Source of the DNA: Aquabacter sp. L1I39
Lineage (GTDB): Bacteria; Pseudomonadota; Alphaproteobacteria; Rhizobiales; Xanthobacteraceae
Length of the DNA stretch: 64,000 nucleotides
Direction of reading: 5' to 3'
Assembly (NCBI RefSeq): GCF_017742835.1
Contig: NZ_CP072392.1
Span: 3,619,695 to 3,683,694 of the forward strand
The stretch's first letter is position 1; every line of letters starts with the position of its first letter. A model generated the notes under the pieces. That model saw only the letters and a list, made by a program, of their open reading frames with translations. It had not been told where the DNA came from and did no database searches. The translations under genes and the position numbers were made by a program. Shown in pieces: positions 7,512-16,413 of the stretch.

Positions 7512-9152
7512 ATGACGGCGAAGGTTCCGGCGGGAGAGGTCTTTCTGGGGCGCTGCATCGGCCCGCGGGGCGACGGCGTGGCCGACCCCGATCTCTCCCT
7601 GGTGCTGCGCCTCGCCAACCGCCACGGCCTCGTCACAGGCGCCACCGGCACCGGCAAGACGGTGACGCTCCAGGTGCTGGCGGAGGGCTTTTCCCGCGCT
7701 GGCGTGCCGGTCTTCGCCGCCGACATCAAGGGTGACCTCTCCGGCATCGCCGCCATGGGCGAGCCGCGCGACTTTCTCCTGAAGCGGGCGCAAGAGGTGG
7801 GCATCGCCTATGCGCCCGAGCGCTTCCCCGTCGCCTTCTGGGATCTGTTCGGGGAGCAGGGCCATGCGGTGCGCACCACCATTTCCGAAATGGGGCCGCT
7901 TTTGCTGGCGCGGCTCATGGGGCTCAACGAGACGCAGGAAGGGGTGCTCAACATCGTCTTCCGCGTCGCCGACGAGCAGGGCCTGCTGCTTCTGGATCTC
8001 AAGGACTTGCGGGCCATGCTGGCCCATGTGGCGGAGAATAGCGCGAGCCTGCGCGCTCTGTACGGCAACGTCTCGTCCGCGACCGTGGGGGCGATCCAGC
8101 GGCAGGTGCTGGTCCTGGAGAATCAGGGGGCCGATTCCTTTTTCGGCGAGCCGGCCCTGCGCATCGAGGATCTCATGCAGGTGGACGCCTCCGGCAAGGG
8201 GGTCATCTCCATCCTCGCCGCCGATCGCCTCATGGGCGCGCCGCGCCTTTATGCCTGCTTCCTACTGTGGCTCCTGTCCGAACTGTTCGAGCAATTGCCG
8301 GAGGTGGGCGATCCGGAGAAGCCGCGCCTCGTCTTCTTCTTCGACGAGGCGCACCTTCTCTTCGACGAGGCGCCCAAGGTGCTGCTGGACAAGGTGGAGC
8401 AGGTGGTCCGCCTGATCCGCTCCAAGGGGGTGGGGGTCTATTTCGTCACCCAGAATCCCCTGGACGTGCCGGACAAGGTGCTCTCCCAACTGGGCAACCG
8501 GGTGCAGCACGCCTTGCGCGCCTTCACCCCCCGCGACCAGAAGGCGGTGAAGACCGCCGCCGAGACCTTCCGCCCCAATCCCCGGCTCGATACCGCCCGG
8601 GCGATCACGGAACTGGGCAAGGGCGAGGCGCTGGTCTCGCTTCTGGAAGGCAACGGCACCCCGGCCATGGTGGAGCGCATGCTGGTGCGCCCGCCTTCTG
8701 CCCGCGTCGGGCCGCTGTCCCCGCAGGAGCGCAAGGCGCTGATCGCGCAAAGCCCGCTGGGGCGCATCTATGACGCGATGGTGGACCGCGAATCGGCCTT
8801 CGAGGTGCTCCAGGGGCGCACGGAGGAAAAGACCGTCTCCCCATCGACGGTGCCACAAGGCTCCGCGCCGACCGGCCCGTGGGGGCGCACCGCCGAACCG
8901 CCGCCGCGCCGCTCCACCACCTCCGTCCCCTCCACGCGGCCGACCGGCGCGCCGCGCAGCCCCACCGGCGAGGCGCCGGCCCCCTCCATCCCGCGCCCCT
9001 CCACGCCGCGCCCCTCCACGCCTCGCCCCTCCTCACGCATGACCACCACGGAACTGGTGGTGCGCCAGGTGGCGCGGTCGGTGGCGTCGCAGGTGGGGAC
9101 CCAGCTGGGACGCGCCATCCTGCGCGGCATTCTCGGAGGTATGCGAAAATAG
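7512..9152 (+). CDS. HerA-like ATPase (DUF853/YjgR type)
   Basis: A 546-residue P-loop ATPase of the HerA/FtsK superfamily, YjgR (DUF853) branch. Walker A is [11 protein letters not shown], followed by [13 protein letters not shown]; Walker B is [12 protein letters not shown]; a conserved Arg region follows in [19 protein letters not shown]. The start at 7512 follows GAGAGGGAGACGCACC. Residues 440-520 form a Pro/Ser/Thr/Arg-rich linker including three tandem PRPS(T/S) units, then a helical tail. YjgR proteins are presumed DNA-translocating or nucleic-acid-associated ATPases, but no role is established. Likely monocistronic. Confidence 0.9.
   Translation: MTAKVPAGEVFLGRCIGPRGDGVADPDLSLVLRLANRHGLVTGATGTGKTVTLQVLAEGFSRAGVPVFAADIKGDLSGIAAMGEPRDFLLKRAQEVGIAYAPERFPVAFWDLFGEQGHAVRTTISEMGPLLLARLMGLNETQEGVLNIVFRVADEQGLLLLDLKDLRAMLAHVAENSASLRALYGNVSSATVGAIQRQVLVLENQGADSFFGEPALRIEDLMQVDASGKGVISILAADRLMGAPRLYACFLLWLLSELFEQLPEVGDPEKPRLVFFFDEAHLLFDEAPKVLLDKVEQVVRLIRSKGVGVYFVTQNPLDVPDKVLSQLGNRVQHALRAFTPRDQKAVKTAAETFRPNPRLDTARAITELGKGEALVSLLEGNGTPAMVERMLVRPPSARVGPLSPQERKALIAQSPLGRIYDAMVDRESAFEVLQGRTEEKTVSPSTVPQGSAPTGPWGRTAEPPPRRSTTSVPSTRPTGAPRSPTGEAPAPSIPRPSTPRPSTPRPSSRMTTTELVVRQVARSVASQVGTQLGRAILRGILGGMRK
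8991..9035 (+). repeat. Three tandem 15-bp units in the HerA-like gene
   Basis: The unit CCGCGCCCCTCCACG occurs at 8991-9005 and 9006-9020, with a degenerate third copy at 9021-9035. They keep frame and encode [15 protein letters not shown] within a disordered linker, so copy number could vary without disrupting the ATPase core. Confidence 0.75.
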
Positions 9153-9308
9153 CAGAGGAGTCCGGTAGGATCGGGGTAGCGGTTGTCTCCAGGGAAGCGG
9201 TTTGTTACCTTGCCGCGTGTCGTTCGCAATTGCGGGGTTGCGTTCGGACGGAGCTGCTCAACCTCGATCCATCCGTTGCGGGGTGGATCGCTCAAGCAGG
9301 AGCGCCCC

Positions 9309-9743
9309 ATGAAGGTGTTGCCGACTGCCCGCGTTCTCATCATCGATTCCGACGCCGACCGCCGACAGACCACGCGCGCGGGCCTTAGTGCCCTGGGCGT
9401 AGGCGCCGTGAGCGAGGTTGCCACCGTGGAGGAGGCCCTGGCCCTGCCGCGCGCCTTCGACGTGGTGGTGGTGCAGGTCAATACGGTGGAGGACGTGCCC
9501 GACCACCCCTTCCGGGATGCGGATGACACCCTCCCCGCCGTGATGGTGGCGGAAGGTTCGACGCTGCAGCTCACCCGGACCGCGAGCCGTTGCGGCTATG
9601 ACGCAGCGGTGGGCATGCCGCTGCTGCCGCGCCTGCTCTACCGGCGGATCGGCTCCGTGCTGCAGCGCGCCCGCCGCGCCCAGCGCCCGCTCACCGCCGC
9701 TCGGGCGGCCGAGGACACCGAGCAGGAGCATGCGGCCGGCTGA
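9309..9743 (+). CDS. Degenerate response-regulator receiver-like protein
   Basis: A 144-residue protein with a CheY-like pattern: strand RVLIIDSDADRR with the acidic pair, helix, strand, then FDVVVVQVN. In a working receiver the end of this third strand carries the phosphorylated Asp; here the position is Gln. The conserved Thr/Ser of strand four (AVMVAEG) and the Lys of strand five (AAVGMPLLPRLL) are also replaced by Ala and Met. It is thus a pseudo-receiver, presumably signalling independently of phosphorylation. The start at 9309 has AGCAGGAGCGCCCC upstream. No partner kinase is nearby. Confidence 0.7.
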   Translation: MKVLPTARVLIIDSDADRRQTTRAGLSALGVGAVSEVATVEEALALPRAFDVVVVQVNTVEDVPDHPFRDADDTLPAVMVAEGSTLQLTRTASRCGYDAAVGMPLLPRLLYRRIGSVLQRARRAQRPLTAARAAEDTEQEHAAG

Positions 9744-9907
9744 CAGCCCGGCGGCGTTCGTCCCAATTCACGCCAGTGCGCGACGCGGCTCCGGGTCTTT
9801 CCGGGGCCGCGTTTCGTTTTCAAGGGGCGCAGGGCCATGCTACCCAAGGGGGAAACCCGTGCGCGCCGGCCGGCGTGGCAGGGGAGGGACTGCAGGGAGA
9901 GGCGATC

Positions 9908-11281
9908 GTGTCCGAGCAAGTGCTGAAGCGCGTGGATGACGGCCTGGAGGCGAGCCTCGGCCGTCTGTTCGACTTCCTGCGCATTCCCTCCATTTCCACC
10001 GATCCCGCCCACAAGGCCGATTGCCGGAAGGCGGCGGATTTTGCCGCCCTGGCACTGGCGGAACTGGGCCTGTCCGCCGCCGTGCGCGAGACCTCCGGCC
10101 ATCCGGTGGTGGTGGCCCGCTCGGATACGGGCGCGCCGCGACGTGTGCTGTTCTATGGCCATTACGATGTCCAGCCGGTGGACCCGCTGGATCTGTGGGA
10201 GACGCCACCCTTCGCGCCGCGCCTTGCGGAAGATGCCGCCGGGCGCAAGCGCATCGTGGCGCGCGGGGCCTGCGATGACAAAGGCCAGGTCTTCACCTTC
10301 ATTGAGGCGCTCAGGGCCCTGAAGGAGGTGGATGGGCGCCTGCCTGTGGACGTGACCGTTTTGCTGGAGGGCGAAGAGGAATGCGGCTCGCCGAGCCTAC
10401 CCGCCTTCCTCGCCGCCCATGCGGGGGAACTCGCCGCCGACGTGGCGCTGGTGTGCGACACCGGCATGTGGGACCGGGAGACGCCCGCCATCACCACGGG
10501 CCTGCGGGGCATCGTCCATACCGAACTCACCATCATGGGGCCGGACCGGGACCTGCATTCCGGCCTGTTCGGGGGCGCCGCGCGCAATCCCGTCCATGTG
10601 CTCGCCCGCATCATAGCCGACGTGCATGACGGGCAGGGGCGCATCACCATTCCCGGCTTTTACGATGCCGTGGTGGAGCCGACCGACGCGCAGAAGGCGC
10701 AATGGGCGGGGCTCGGCCTCACCGCGCAATCCTTCCTTGGCCCGGTGGGGCTCTCCGTGGCGGCGGGCGAAGCCGACCGCATGGTGATCGAGCAGATCCA
10801 GTCCCGCCCCACCTTCGAGGTGAACGGCATCTATGGCGGCTATCTGGGGCAGGGCAGCAAGACCATCATCCCCGCCTCCGCCACCGCCAAGATTTCCTTC
10901 CGCCTGGTGGCGGACCAGGACCCGGTCGCCATCAAGGAGGCGTTCCGCGCCTTCGTGGAAGCGCGCCTGCCGGCCGACTGCCGAATGACCTTCTCGGCGG
11001 GAGAGGGGAGCCGCGCCTTCCTCGTGCCGGCCGACAGCGTGGACCTGCAGAAAGCCGCCGCCGCACTGGAGCAGGAATGGGGCAAGGCGCCGGTGACGGT
11101 GGGATCGGGCGGGTCCATCCCCATTGTCGGCCAGTTCAAGGCACTGCTGGGGCTGGATACGCTGCTCATCGGCTTTGGCCTCGATGACGACCGCATCCAT
11201 TCGCCCAATGAGAAATATGACCTGACCTCCTTCCACAAGGGCATCCGCAGCTGGGCGCGCATCCTGCCCGCTCTTGCCTGA
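9908..11281 (+). CDS. M20 family metallo-dipeptidase/peptidase
   Basis: A 457-residue zinc-dependent peptidase of the M20 family (dipeptidase/carnosinase-like branch with an inserted dimerisation domain). Metal ligands and catalytic residues can be placed: LFYGHYDVQPVDP (His, Asp), RGACDDKGQ (bridging Asp), EGEEECGS (catalytic and ligand Glu), LVCDTGMWD (Asp) and the C-terminal HSPNEKYDL (His). I chose GTG at 9908, preceded by GCAGGGAGAGGCGATC. It lacks a signal peptide and is probably cytoplasmic. Substrate specificity cannot be read from the sequence. Confidence 0.9.
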   Translation: MSEQVLKRVDDGLEASLGRLFDFLRIPSISTDPAHKADCRKAADFAALALAELGLSAAVRETSGHPVVVARSDTGAPRRVLFYGHYDVQPVDPLDLWETPPFAPRLAEDAAGRKRIVARGACDDKGQVFTFIEALRALKEVDGRLPVDVTVLLEGEEECGSPSLPAFLAAHAGELAADVALVCDTGMWDRETPAITTGLRGIVHTELTIMGPDRDLHSGLFGGAARNPVHVLARIIADVHDGQGRITIPGFYDAVVEPTDAQKAQWAGLGLTAQSFLGPVGLSVAAGEADRMVIEQIQSRPTFEVNGIYGGYLGQGSKTIIPASATAKISFRLVADQDPVAIKEAFRAFVEARLPADCRMTFSAGEGSRAFLVPADSVDLQKAAAALEQEWGKAPVTVGSGGSIPIVGQFKALLGLDTLLIGFGLDDDRIHSPNEKYDLTSFHKGIRSWARILPALA

Positions 11282-11430
11282 CCGGCTGAGGCGGCAGCGC
11301 CGGACCCTCGCCGTTCCGGGGCTGTCATCAAGGTGCGCGCAATCGTGCCCATGGTGGGCGCGCAGGCGCGCCCTCTTTCCCGGCCGGCTTCTTTCTGGCA
11401 GTCAGGCGCCGCGCACTTCGGGGGATCCGC

Positions 11431-12429
11431 ATGCACGTCCAAGGGGCCGAAGGTTTGTTGGCCGAGGGTTTGCTGGAGGCCTGGCTCTTCGACGGGAAGG
11501 GCGGCGGCAGGATCGTGGCCAGCGGCGAAGTGCTGGAGGAGCCACTGCCGCAGAACGGCTTCCTGTGGCTGCATTTCCGTGCGCTGCCCCGGCGCCGGCA
11601 GGATTGGCTGCGAGAGCGCAGCCGCATCGACCCGCTCATCATCGATTCCATGCTGGACGACGAAAGCCGGCCCCACTGCGCCATGCACGCCGATGGCGCC
11701 TATCTGGTGCTGCGGGCGGTGAATTTGCATCGGAACGCCTTGCCGGAGGAACTCCAGGGCGTCCATTTCTGGGTGGAGGAGCGGCGCATCGTGACGCTCC
11801 AGCACGAGCCGGTCTCGGCCATCGCCGACTTCATCGACGCGCTGCGGCGGGGCCGGTGCCCGCGCACGCAAGGGGAGATGGTGGCGGATCTGGCCATGCG
11901 GCTGGTGGAGCGGCTGGATTCGGTGGTGGCCGCGCTCATGGACCAGGCGGACGAATTGGAGGACGAGGTGGCCGGCGGGCAGGCGTCCGACATCATGCCC
12001 CGCCAAGCCATCCTGCGGCGGGTCTCCATCAAGCTGCGCCGCCACATCGCGCCCCAGCGGGAGGCTCTGACCCATTTCTCGCTGGAGGACGATCCGTGGA
12101 TCGGCCCCAAGGACCGCAACCGGCTGCGGGACGCGGCGGACCGGGTGACGCGCTTCACCGAAGAGCTGGATTCCATCCGCGAGCGGGCCTCCCTCATTCG
12201 CGACCAGTTGGTGGACCGGCGGGCCGAGCAGATGAACCAGTCCATGTTGGTGCTGGCGGTGGTGACCGTGGTGTTCGCCCCGCTCACCTTCGTGTCCGGC
12301 CTGTTCGGCATGAATGTGGGGGGTATACCGGGGGAAGAGAATCCCGAATCCTTCTGGATCATCTCCTTCCTGCTGATCGCCTTCGCCCTCGGCTTGGCCT
12401 GGGTGTTCCGGCGGATGAAGCTGTTCTGA
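11431..12429 (+). CDS. CorA-type divalent-cation transporter (ZntB-like)
   Basis: A 332-residue CorA-superfamily protein. A long acidic/helical cytoplasmic N-domain (1-265) precedes two C-terminal helices, with the pore signature GMN at 293-295 in LFGMNVGGIPG, followed by the final helix and the basic end FRRMKLF. The 'GGIPGEENPESF' loop resembles ZntB, which transports Zn2+, more than Mg2+-type CorA, whose loop usually reads YGMNFE. The cation is therefore uncertain. It stands alone between the peptidase gene and a convergent glycosyltransferase gene. Confidence 0.88.
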   Translation: MHVQGAEGLLAEGLLEAWLFDGKGGGRIVASGEVLEEPLPQNGFLWLHFRALPRRRQDWLRERSRIDPLIIDSMLDDESRPHCAMHADGAYLVLRAVNLHRNALPEELQGVHFWVEERRIVTLQHEPVSAIADFIDALRRGRCPRTQGEMVADLAMRLVERLDSVVAALMDQADELEDEVAGGQASDIMPRQAILRRVSIKLRRHIAPQREALTHFSLEDDPWIGPKDRNRLRDAADRVTRFTEELDSIRERASLIRDQLVDRRAEQMNQSMLVLAVVTVVFAPLTFVSGLFGMNVGGIPGEENPESFWIISFLLIAFALGLAWVFRRMKLF

Positions 12430-12597
12430 GCCGGCGCGCACGGTTCGCCGCGGCGCGGTCCCCGCCAAACAGGGCCGGATGGCCTTTCTTCAAGTTCGCG
12501 CGCAGACTTAGGAGTGTGGCGCAGTATTTTGGAATTTAAAGTAAAATCGCCCCATCGGGCGTGCCGCTTGGGGGCGCGAATGCTCTGCGCCCGGCAC

Positions 12598-12635
12598 AAA
12601 AAAGCGTCGCCGCAGCGGTTCGCTGTCGGCGACGC
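12598..12635 (-). terminator. Intrinsic terminator of the GT-C glycosyltransferase gene
   Basis: On the minus strand GCGTCGCCG pairs with CGGCGACGC, with a nested CAGCG/CGCTG stem, and six T residues follow (12603-12598). It begins 21 bases after the stop codon at 12657. Confidence 0.9.
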
Positions 12636-12656
12636 GGGGTCCTCCTTCGTTCCGGC

Positions 12657-14282
12657 TTACTGCCCGGAGGCGAACACCGAGGGGAAGCTGCGGCCGCGCA
12701 CGTCATAGACCCGCGCGAACACCACGCCGTCCCGCTCCACCTTCACGATCACCGGCGCCTGCACCTTGGCGCAGTAGAATTCGTCGAGCATCAGCGCGAA
12801 GTCGGCATTGTGGGTGTCGTAGGTGGTTTCGTAGCGCGGGCCGAGTTCCGCTGCAGCCGCCCGGTGCGGACCGCACACCGCCACACGGAACTTGCGGCCT
12901 TGTGGCAGCGAGCGGCGGTGCTCCTCCACATATTCATCCAGCTCGGCGGTGGCCTGCTTGAAGGCAAGGCCCCAGTAATCCAGCATGAACATGGGTTCGG
13001 CCCCGCGCACGCCGCCCACGATGTGGTTGTAATAGGTGTATTGGAGCGGGTGGAGCTGGGCAAATTCGTTCGCCGGCAGCAGGATGCCCAGGGCGAAGAT
13101 GCCGGCAAAGGCTGCCCGCGCGGTCTCTCCGTGCCGCACGGCCCAGGACCAGGCCCAGTTGCCCGCGAGGCCGCCCAGCAGCGCCAAAGCCGGGGTGACG
13201 AAGACGAAATGGCGGATGCCGTTATACATCACCGGCCGCGTCACCACCGTGAGCAGGATCGGGAACAGCGCGGCGGTGAGCACCAGCATCAGCTGGGCCC
13301 GGCGGTTGGGGGAGGCCTTGCCGAACAGGCTCGCCACCAGGGCGCCGCCCATGCCCGCCACGGCGAGGGCCAGGAAGAATTCCGGCATCTGCACCGCGAA
13401 CAGGGTCGGCACATAGGTGCGCGGCATGTCCGGTACCAGGACCGGGCGGCCCTCATAGAGTTCGCGCCAGGGCACTTCCCAGAAATGGGAATAATAGGTC
13501 AGCGCGTGGATGGGGTTCAGCGGCTCGATCACCGACCAGGGCCAGGCGAGGCCCATGATGAGATAGGCCATGGGCAGGCCGAGGGCGAGCAGGCCGATGA
13601 AGGTGGCCATGCGGCCGGCGGCGGCCTTCAGGCCGAGCCGGCGCCATTCCACCAGCAGGAGCAGGGCCAGAGCGGCGGTCAGATAGACCACCGAGATGGC
13701 GCCGAGCACGCGGGTGCCGATGGTGAAGCCGAGCGCCACCGCGAAGATCGCGACCGTACGCCAGGTGGGCCGGGGAAATTCGTCGAGCGCCCGCACCAGC
13801 GAATAGACCAGAGCGGCCACGGCCACAGCGAAGGGGGCGTCCTTCGCATTCATGAACATGTGCCCGTAATAAAGCGGGCAGATGGCCAGCAGGCACAGCG
13901 CCATGAGGCCGCAGACCGGGCCGCCGAGGCGACGGCCGGTGCGCCAGACGATGACCATGCCGAGAATGCCGACCATGCCGCCAAGCAGCCGGCGCAGGTC
14001 GAAAATATCGATCGGCAGGTGCTTGCCCAGCCATGCGGCGACCAGATCGAAGCTGCCGCCGTAATAATAGAGGTTCACGAACGAGAACACGCGCTGCGAC
14101 GTCAGGCCCGACGCGAAGTAGCGCAGCAGCAGGTCGCCATATTGCGAGTGCGTGAAGTCGTCCCAGCCCAGGCCGTAATCGTGGTAGGTCCAAAGGCCGA
14201 TGAGGGAGACGGCGACGATCAGGAGCAGCGCGAGACGGTCTGCGAAGGCGCGCGGCAGACGGTCGGAAAGCAGGATACGCAT
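12657..14282 (-). CDS. GT-C type membrane glycosyltransferase (GT39/ArnT-like)
   Basis: A 541-residue polytopic membrane protein with about ten transmembrane helices and a C-terminal extracytoplasmic domain of about 150 residues. The first loop after helix one contains the acidic GWDDFTHSQYGD motif, typical of lipid-linked-sugar transferases of the GT-C fold (GT39/GT83); a second conserved loop reads YYGHMFMNAKDAPF. Such enzymes move a sugar from a polyprenyl-phosphate donor onto lipid A, protein or polysaccharide in the periplasm; the acceptor here is unknown. The ATG at 14282 is preferred over an in-frame TTG 15 bases upstream. A good terminator follows and two inverted repeats lie upstream. 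Confidence 0.8.
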   Translation of the reverse strand: MRILLSDRLPRAFADRLALLLIVAVSLIGLWTYHDYGLGWDDFTHSQYGDLLLRYFASGLTSQRVFSFVNLYYYGGSFDLVAAWLGKHLPIDIFDLRRLLGGMVGILGMVIVWRTGRRLGGPVCGLMALCLLAICPLYYGHMFMNAKDAPFAVAVAALVYSLVRALDEFPRPTWRTVAIFAVALGFTIGTRVLGAISVVYLTAALALLLLVEWRRLGLKAAAGRMATFIGLLALGLPMAYLIMGLAWPWSVIEPLNPIHALTYYSHFWEVPWRELYEGRPVLVPDMPRTYVPTLFAVQMPEFFLALAVAGMGGALVASLFGKASPNRRAQLMLVLTAALFPILLTVVTRPVMYNGIRHFVFVTPALALLGGLAGNWAWSWAVRHGETARAAFAGIFALGILLPANEFAQLHPLQYTYYNHIVGGVRGAEPMFMLDYWGLAFKQATAELDEYVEEHRRSLPQGRKFRVAVCGPHRAAAAELGPRYETTYDTHNADFALMLDEFYCAKVQAPVIVKVERDGVVFARVYDVRGRSFPSVFASGQ

Positions 14283-14360
14283 CGTGTTACGGCCCAACTC
14301 GAACGCGTTGCATCAGCCCCCGAAAGATGACCAGCGCGGGGCGACAGGGGCGCTGATCCC

Positions 14361-14378
14361 GCTCACATGATTGTGAGC
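14361..14378. promoter_or_regulatory. Inverted repeat, possible operator
   Basis: GCTCACA-TGAT-TGTGAGC, a perfect 7-bp inverted repeat with a 4-base spacer, about 80 bases upstream of the glycosyltransferase start codon. The symmetric form suggests a dimeric regulator site. No regulator gene is adjacent. Confidence 0.4.
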
Positions 14379-14419
14379 GGCACATCTTGCCCGGAAGACC
14401 TTTGGATGCAAGAAATTTA

Positions 14420-14433
14420 TGCATTGCAATGCA
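14420..14433. promoter_or_regulatory. 14-bp perfect palindrome, possible operator
   Basis: TGCATTGCAATGCA in a locally AT-rich patch about 140 bases upstream of the glycosyltransferase start codon. It could be a regulator site; nothing in the sequence identifies the regulator. Confidence 0.35.
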
Positions 14434-14544
14434 GCAGCCCCGGTGCACCTGCGTGCAATGCCCCAGAAGATTGTATTTTGCCGCCTATTCCTTGTGCGGA
14501 ACTTGCGGCGCACGCCGGGCTTGCTGCGTGCCACCCTGGTATCG

Positions 14545-14580
14545 AAAATAAAAAAGCCGAGAGCGCGGCGCGCTCCCGGC
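14545..14580 (-). terminator. Intrinsic terminator of the superoxide dismutase gene
   Basis: On the minus strand GCCGGGAGCGC pairs with GCGCTCTCGGC (one G-U pair), followed by TTTTTTATTTT. It lies about 50 bases past the stop codon at 14631. Confidence 0.9.
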
Positions 14581-14630
14581 CTGATCAGGACCCTTTGAGG
14601 GCAGGACCCGGACAAGGTCCGTGAGACAGG

Positions 14631-15227
14631 TCAGCCCGCCTTGGAATACAGCTCGGCCACATAGTCCCAATTGACCAGGTGGTCCACGAAGGCCTTCACA
14701 TAATCGGGGCGGCGGTTGCGGTAGTCGATATAATAGGAGTGCTCCCACACATCGACGCCCAGCAGCGGCACGCCGCCATGCACCAGCGGGTTCTCGCCGT
14801 TCGGGGTCTTGGTCACGGACAGCTTGCCGTCCTTGAGGGTGAGCCAGGCCCAGCCGGAGCCGAACTGGCCGACGCCGGCCGCCACGAACTCCTCCTTGAA
14901 CTTCTCCACCGAGCCGATGTCCTCGATGATCTTCTTTTCGAGCTCACCGGGGATGGCGCCGCCGCCATTCGGCTTCATCCAGTTCCAGAAGTGCAGGTGG
15001 TTGTAGTGCTGGCCGGCATTGTTGAAGAGGCCGGCATTCTTCCCGTAGGAGCCCTTGACGATCTCCTCGAGGGATTTTCCCTCAAATTCAGTTCCCTTTA
15101 GGAGGTTGTTACCGTTATTGACATACGCAAGATGATGCTTGTCGTGATGATATTCGAGCGTCTCGCGGGACATGTAGGGGGCGAGCGCGTCGTAGGAGTA
15201 GGGCAGTTCGGGAAGCGTGAAAGACAT
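14631..15227 (-). CDS. sodB: Superoxide dismutase, Fe-type (Fe/Mn family)
   Basis: A 198-residue Fe/Mn-family superoxide dismutase. Metal ligands are His27 (EYHHDKHH), the His of NNAGQHYNHLHFW, and Asp/His of GVDVWEHSYYIDY; GSGWAWL is also conserved. The Gln in NNAGQ occupies the position that distinguishes iron enzymes (Gln) from manganese enzymes (Gly in NNAGG), so iron is the likely metal. No signal peptide is present, so it is cytoplasmic. The ATG at 15227 follows GGAGACGCCCC. It is a single gene with its own terminator. Confidence 0.96.
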   Translation of the reverse strand: MSFTLPELPYSYDALAPYMSRETLEYHHDKHHLAYVNNGNNLLKGTEFEGKSLEEIVKGSYGKNAGLFNNAGQHYNHLHFWNWMKPNGGGAIPGELEKKIIEDIGSVEKFKEEFVAAGVGQFGSGWAWLTLKDGKLSVTKTPNGENPLVHGGVPLLGVDVWEHSYYIDYRNRRPDYVKAFVDHLVNWDYVAELYSKAG

Positions 15228-15419
15228 GGGGCGTCTCCGCAATCGATCCGGTAGGGTTCGGCGACGTCCCCCCGGTGACCGAGGATGGAGGGTCGCCCGA
15301 ACTGCGATCTAGATAGGGCGGGCTGGGAGATCGGACAACAGCGGCGACGCCGATTTCTTGCCTGGACCGCAATTTGCTTTGGACGATCGTGCCGCGCGGT
15401 TCGTGCTTGGAGTGATCAT

Positions 15420-16340
15420 ATGTGGCGGTTAGTGGGTGCTATCGGTTTTCTCCTGGCGCTGGTCGGCCTCGTCGTGTCGGTGCTCGGTATGGCGATCTTC
15501 GTGTCCAATTTCGGCAATGCGCTGATCGCGGCGGGTGCCGCGGTCCTGTCGGGCGGCATCGTGCTGGTGGGCATTTCCGCCGTCCTGAAGGAATTGGCGG
15601 GCCTTGCCGCCCGTCTCGACCAGGCCGCCCCCGCCGGCGCAGTCTCCGCCGCGGCGGCAGCCGCGCCGGCCTTTACGCCGGCCTCGACGCCCGCCTTCCA
15701 GCCCGCGCTGGAGGATGAGGAGGAGGACGAGGCTGAGACCTATGCGCCCCCGCCGCCGCCCCCGGCCCCCATGCGCCAGGCGCCCGCCGCGGAGAGCACC
15801 GGCCGCCCCACCTTGCCGCCCTTCGTGCGGTCACGCCCGTCCGAGCCCCCGGCCGAGCCGGCGCCCCCCGCCGATGCCCGTCGCGGCCGCATTCTCGGCC
15901 GCCTGACGGAAGGCGAGACGTTGGCCTCGCGCTTGCGCCTGCCTGCCGAGCCGCCGGCCGACCTGCCCCCGCCGGAGCCCGCTCCCGCGCCCATTTCCGC
16001 GCCCATGTCCCTGGAGCGGACCGAGCGGACTGAGCGTCCCGAGCCGCGGCCGGAGCCGCGCACCGAGCTGCGCCAGCCGCCCGTGCCCCGGCCGTTCGCG
16101 CCCCCGCCGGCCCCGCCCGCGCCCCCGGCTCCCCCGCCTGCCCCGGTGCGCCGCGCCGAGCCGCCGCGTCCGCCGGAAGTGGCCGAGCCCACTATCCTGA
16201 AGTCGGGCATCGTGGGCGGCATGGCCTATACGCTCTATTCGGACGGCTCCATCCAGGCCGAGCTTCCCGATGGCGTGTTGCGCTTTGCTTCGCTGCAGGA
16301 GCTGCGCGACCACGTCGCCCGCGCCAACCAGCCGCGCTGA
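15420..16340 (+). CDS. Proline-rich membrane protein of unknown function
   Basis: A 306-residue protein with two N-terminal transmembrane helices (residues 2-30 and 34-60), a long Pro/Ala/Glu/Arg-rich disordered segment (65-255) and a compact conserved-looking C-terminus of about 45 residues (ILKSGIVGGMAYTLYSDGSI, then a segment ending RFASLQELRDHV). The latter looks like a small beta domain. The start at 15420 follows TTGGAGTGATCAT. Similar architecture occurs widely in Hyphomicrobiales without a known role. The disordered part may span the periplasm or bind partners. Confidence 0.75.
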   Translation: MWRLVGAIGFLLALVGLVVSVLGMAIFVSNFGNALIAAGAAVLSGGIVLVGISAVLKELAGLAARLDQAAPAGAVSAAAAAAPAFTPASTPAFQPALEDEEEDEAETYAPPPPPPAPMRQAPAAESTGRPTLPPFVRSRPSEPPAEPAPPADARRGRILGRLTEGETLASRLRLPAEPPADLPPPEPAPAPISAPMSLERTERTERPEPRPEPRTELRQPPVPRPFAPPPAPPAPPAPPPAPVRRAEPPRPPEVAEPTILKSGIVGGMAYTLYSDGSIQAELPDGVLRFASLQELRDHVARANQPR

Positions 16341-16352
16341 GCGACCGGACGC

Positions 16353-16396
16353 AAAAAAAAGGGGGCGGTCCCGCCGGGACCGCCCCCTTTCTTTTT
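16353..16396. terminator. Bidirectional terminator between convergent genes
   Basis: GGGGGCGGTCCC pairs with GGGACCGCCCCC around a GCC loop, flanked by eight A residues upstream and TTTCTTTTT downstream, so it works in both directions. It serves the proline-rich protein gene (ends 16340) and the UbiH-family gene (ends 16414). Confidence 0.95.
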
Positions 16397-16413
16397 GGGG
16401 TTGTCCGCCGGGT

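Larger units (their letters stand above)
14283..14630. other. 350-base intergenic region upstream of the glycosyltransferase gene
   Basis: No gene is convincing here. The stretch holds the promoter side of the glycosyltransferase gene with two perfect inverted repeats (14361-14378, 14420-14433) and the terminator of the superoxide dismutase gene (14545-14580). Its middle is less GC-rich than the flanks. Confidence 0.7.

Noticed and set aside
10840..12468. Long minus-strand open frame across the M20 peptidase and CorA genes
   Set aside because: Runs over two unrelated, clearly recognisable plus-strand genes and has antisense-type composition.
15720..16160. Proline-rich repetitive coding region considered as a possible CRISPR-like or tandem repeat
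   Set aside because: No regular unit or spacing; it is low-complexity coding sequence of the proline-rich membrane protein.
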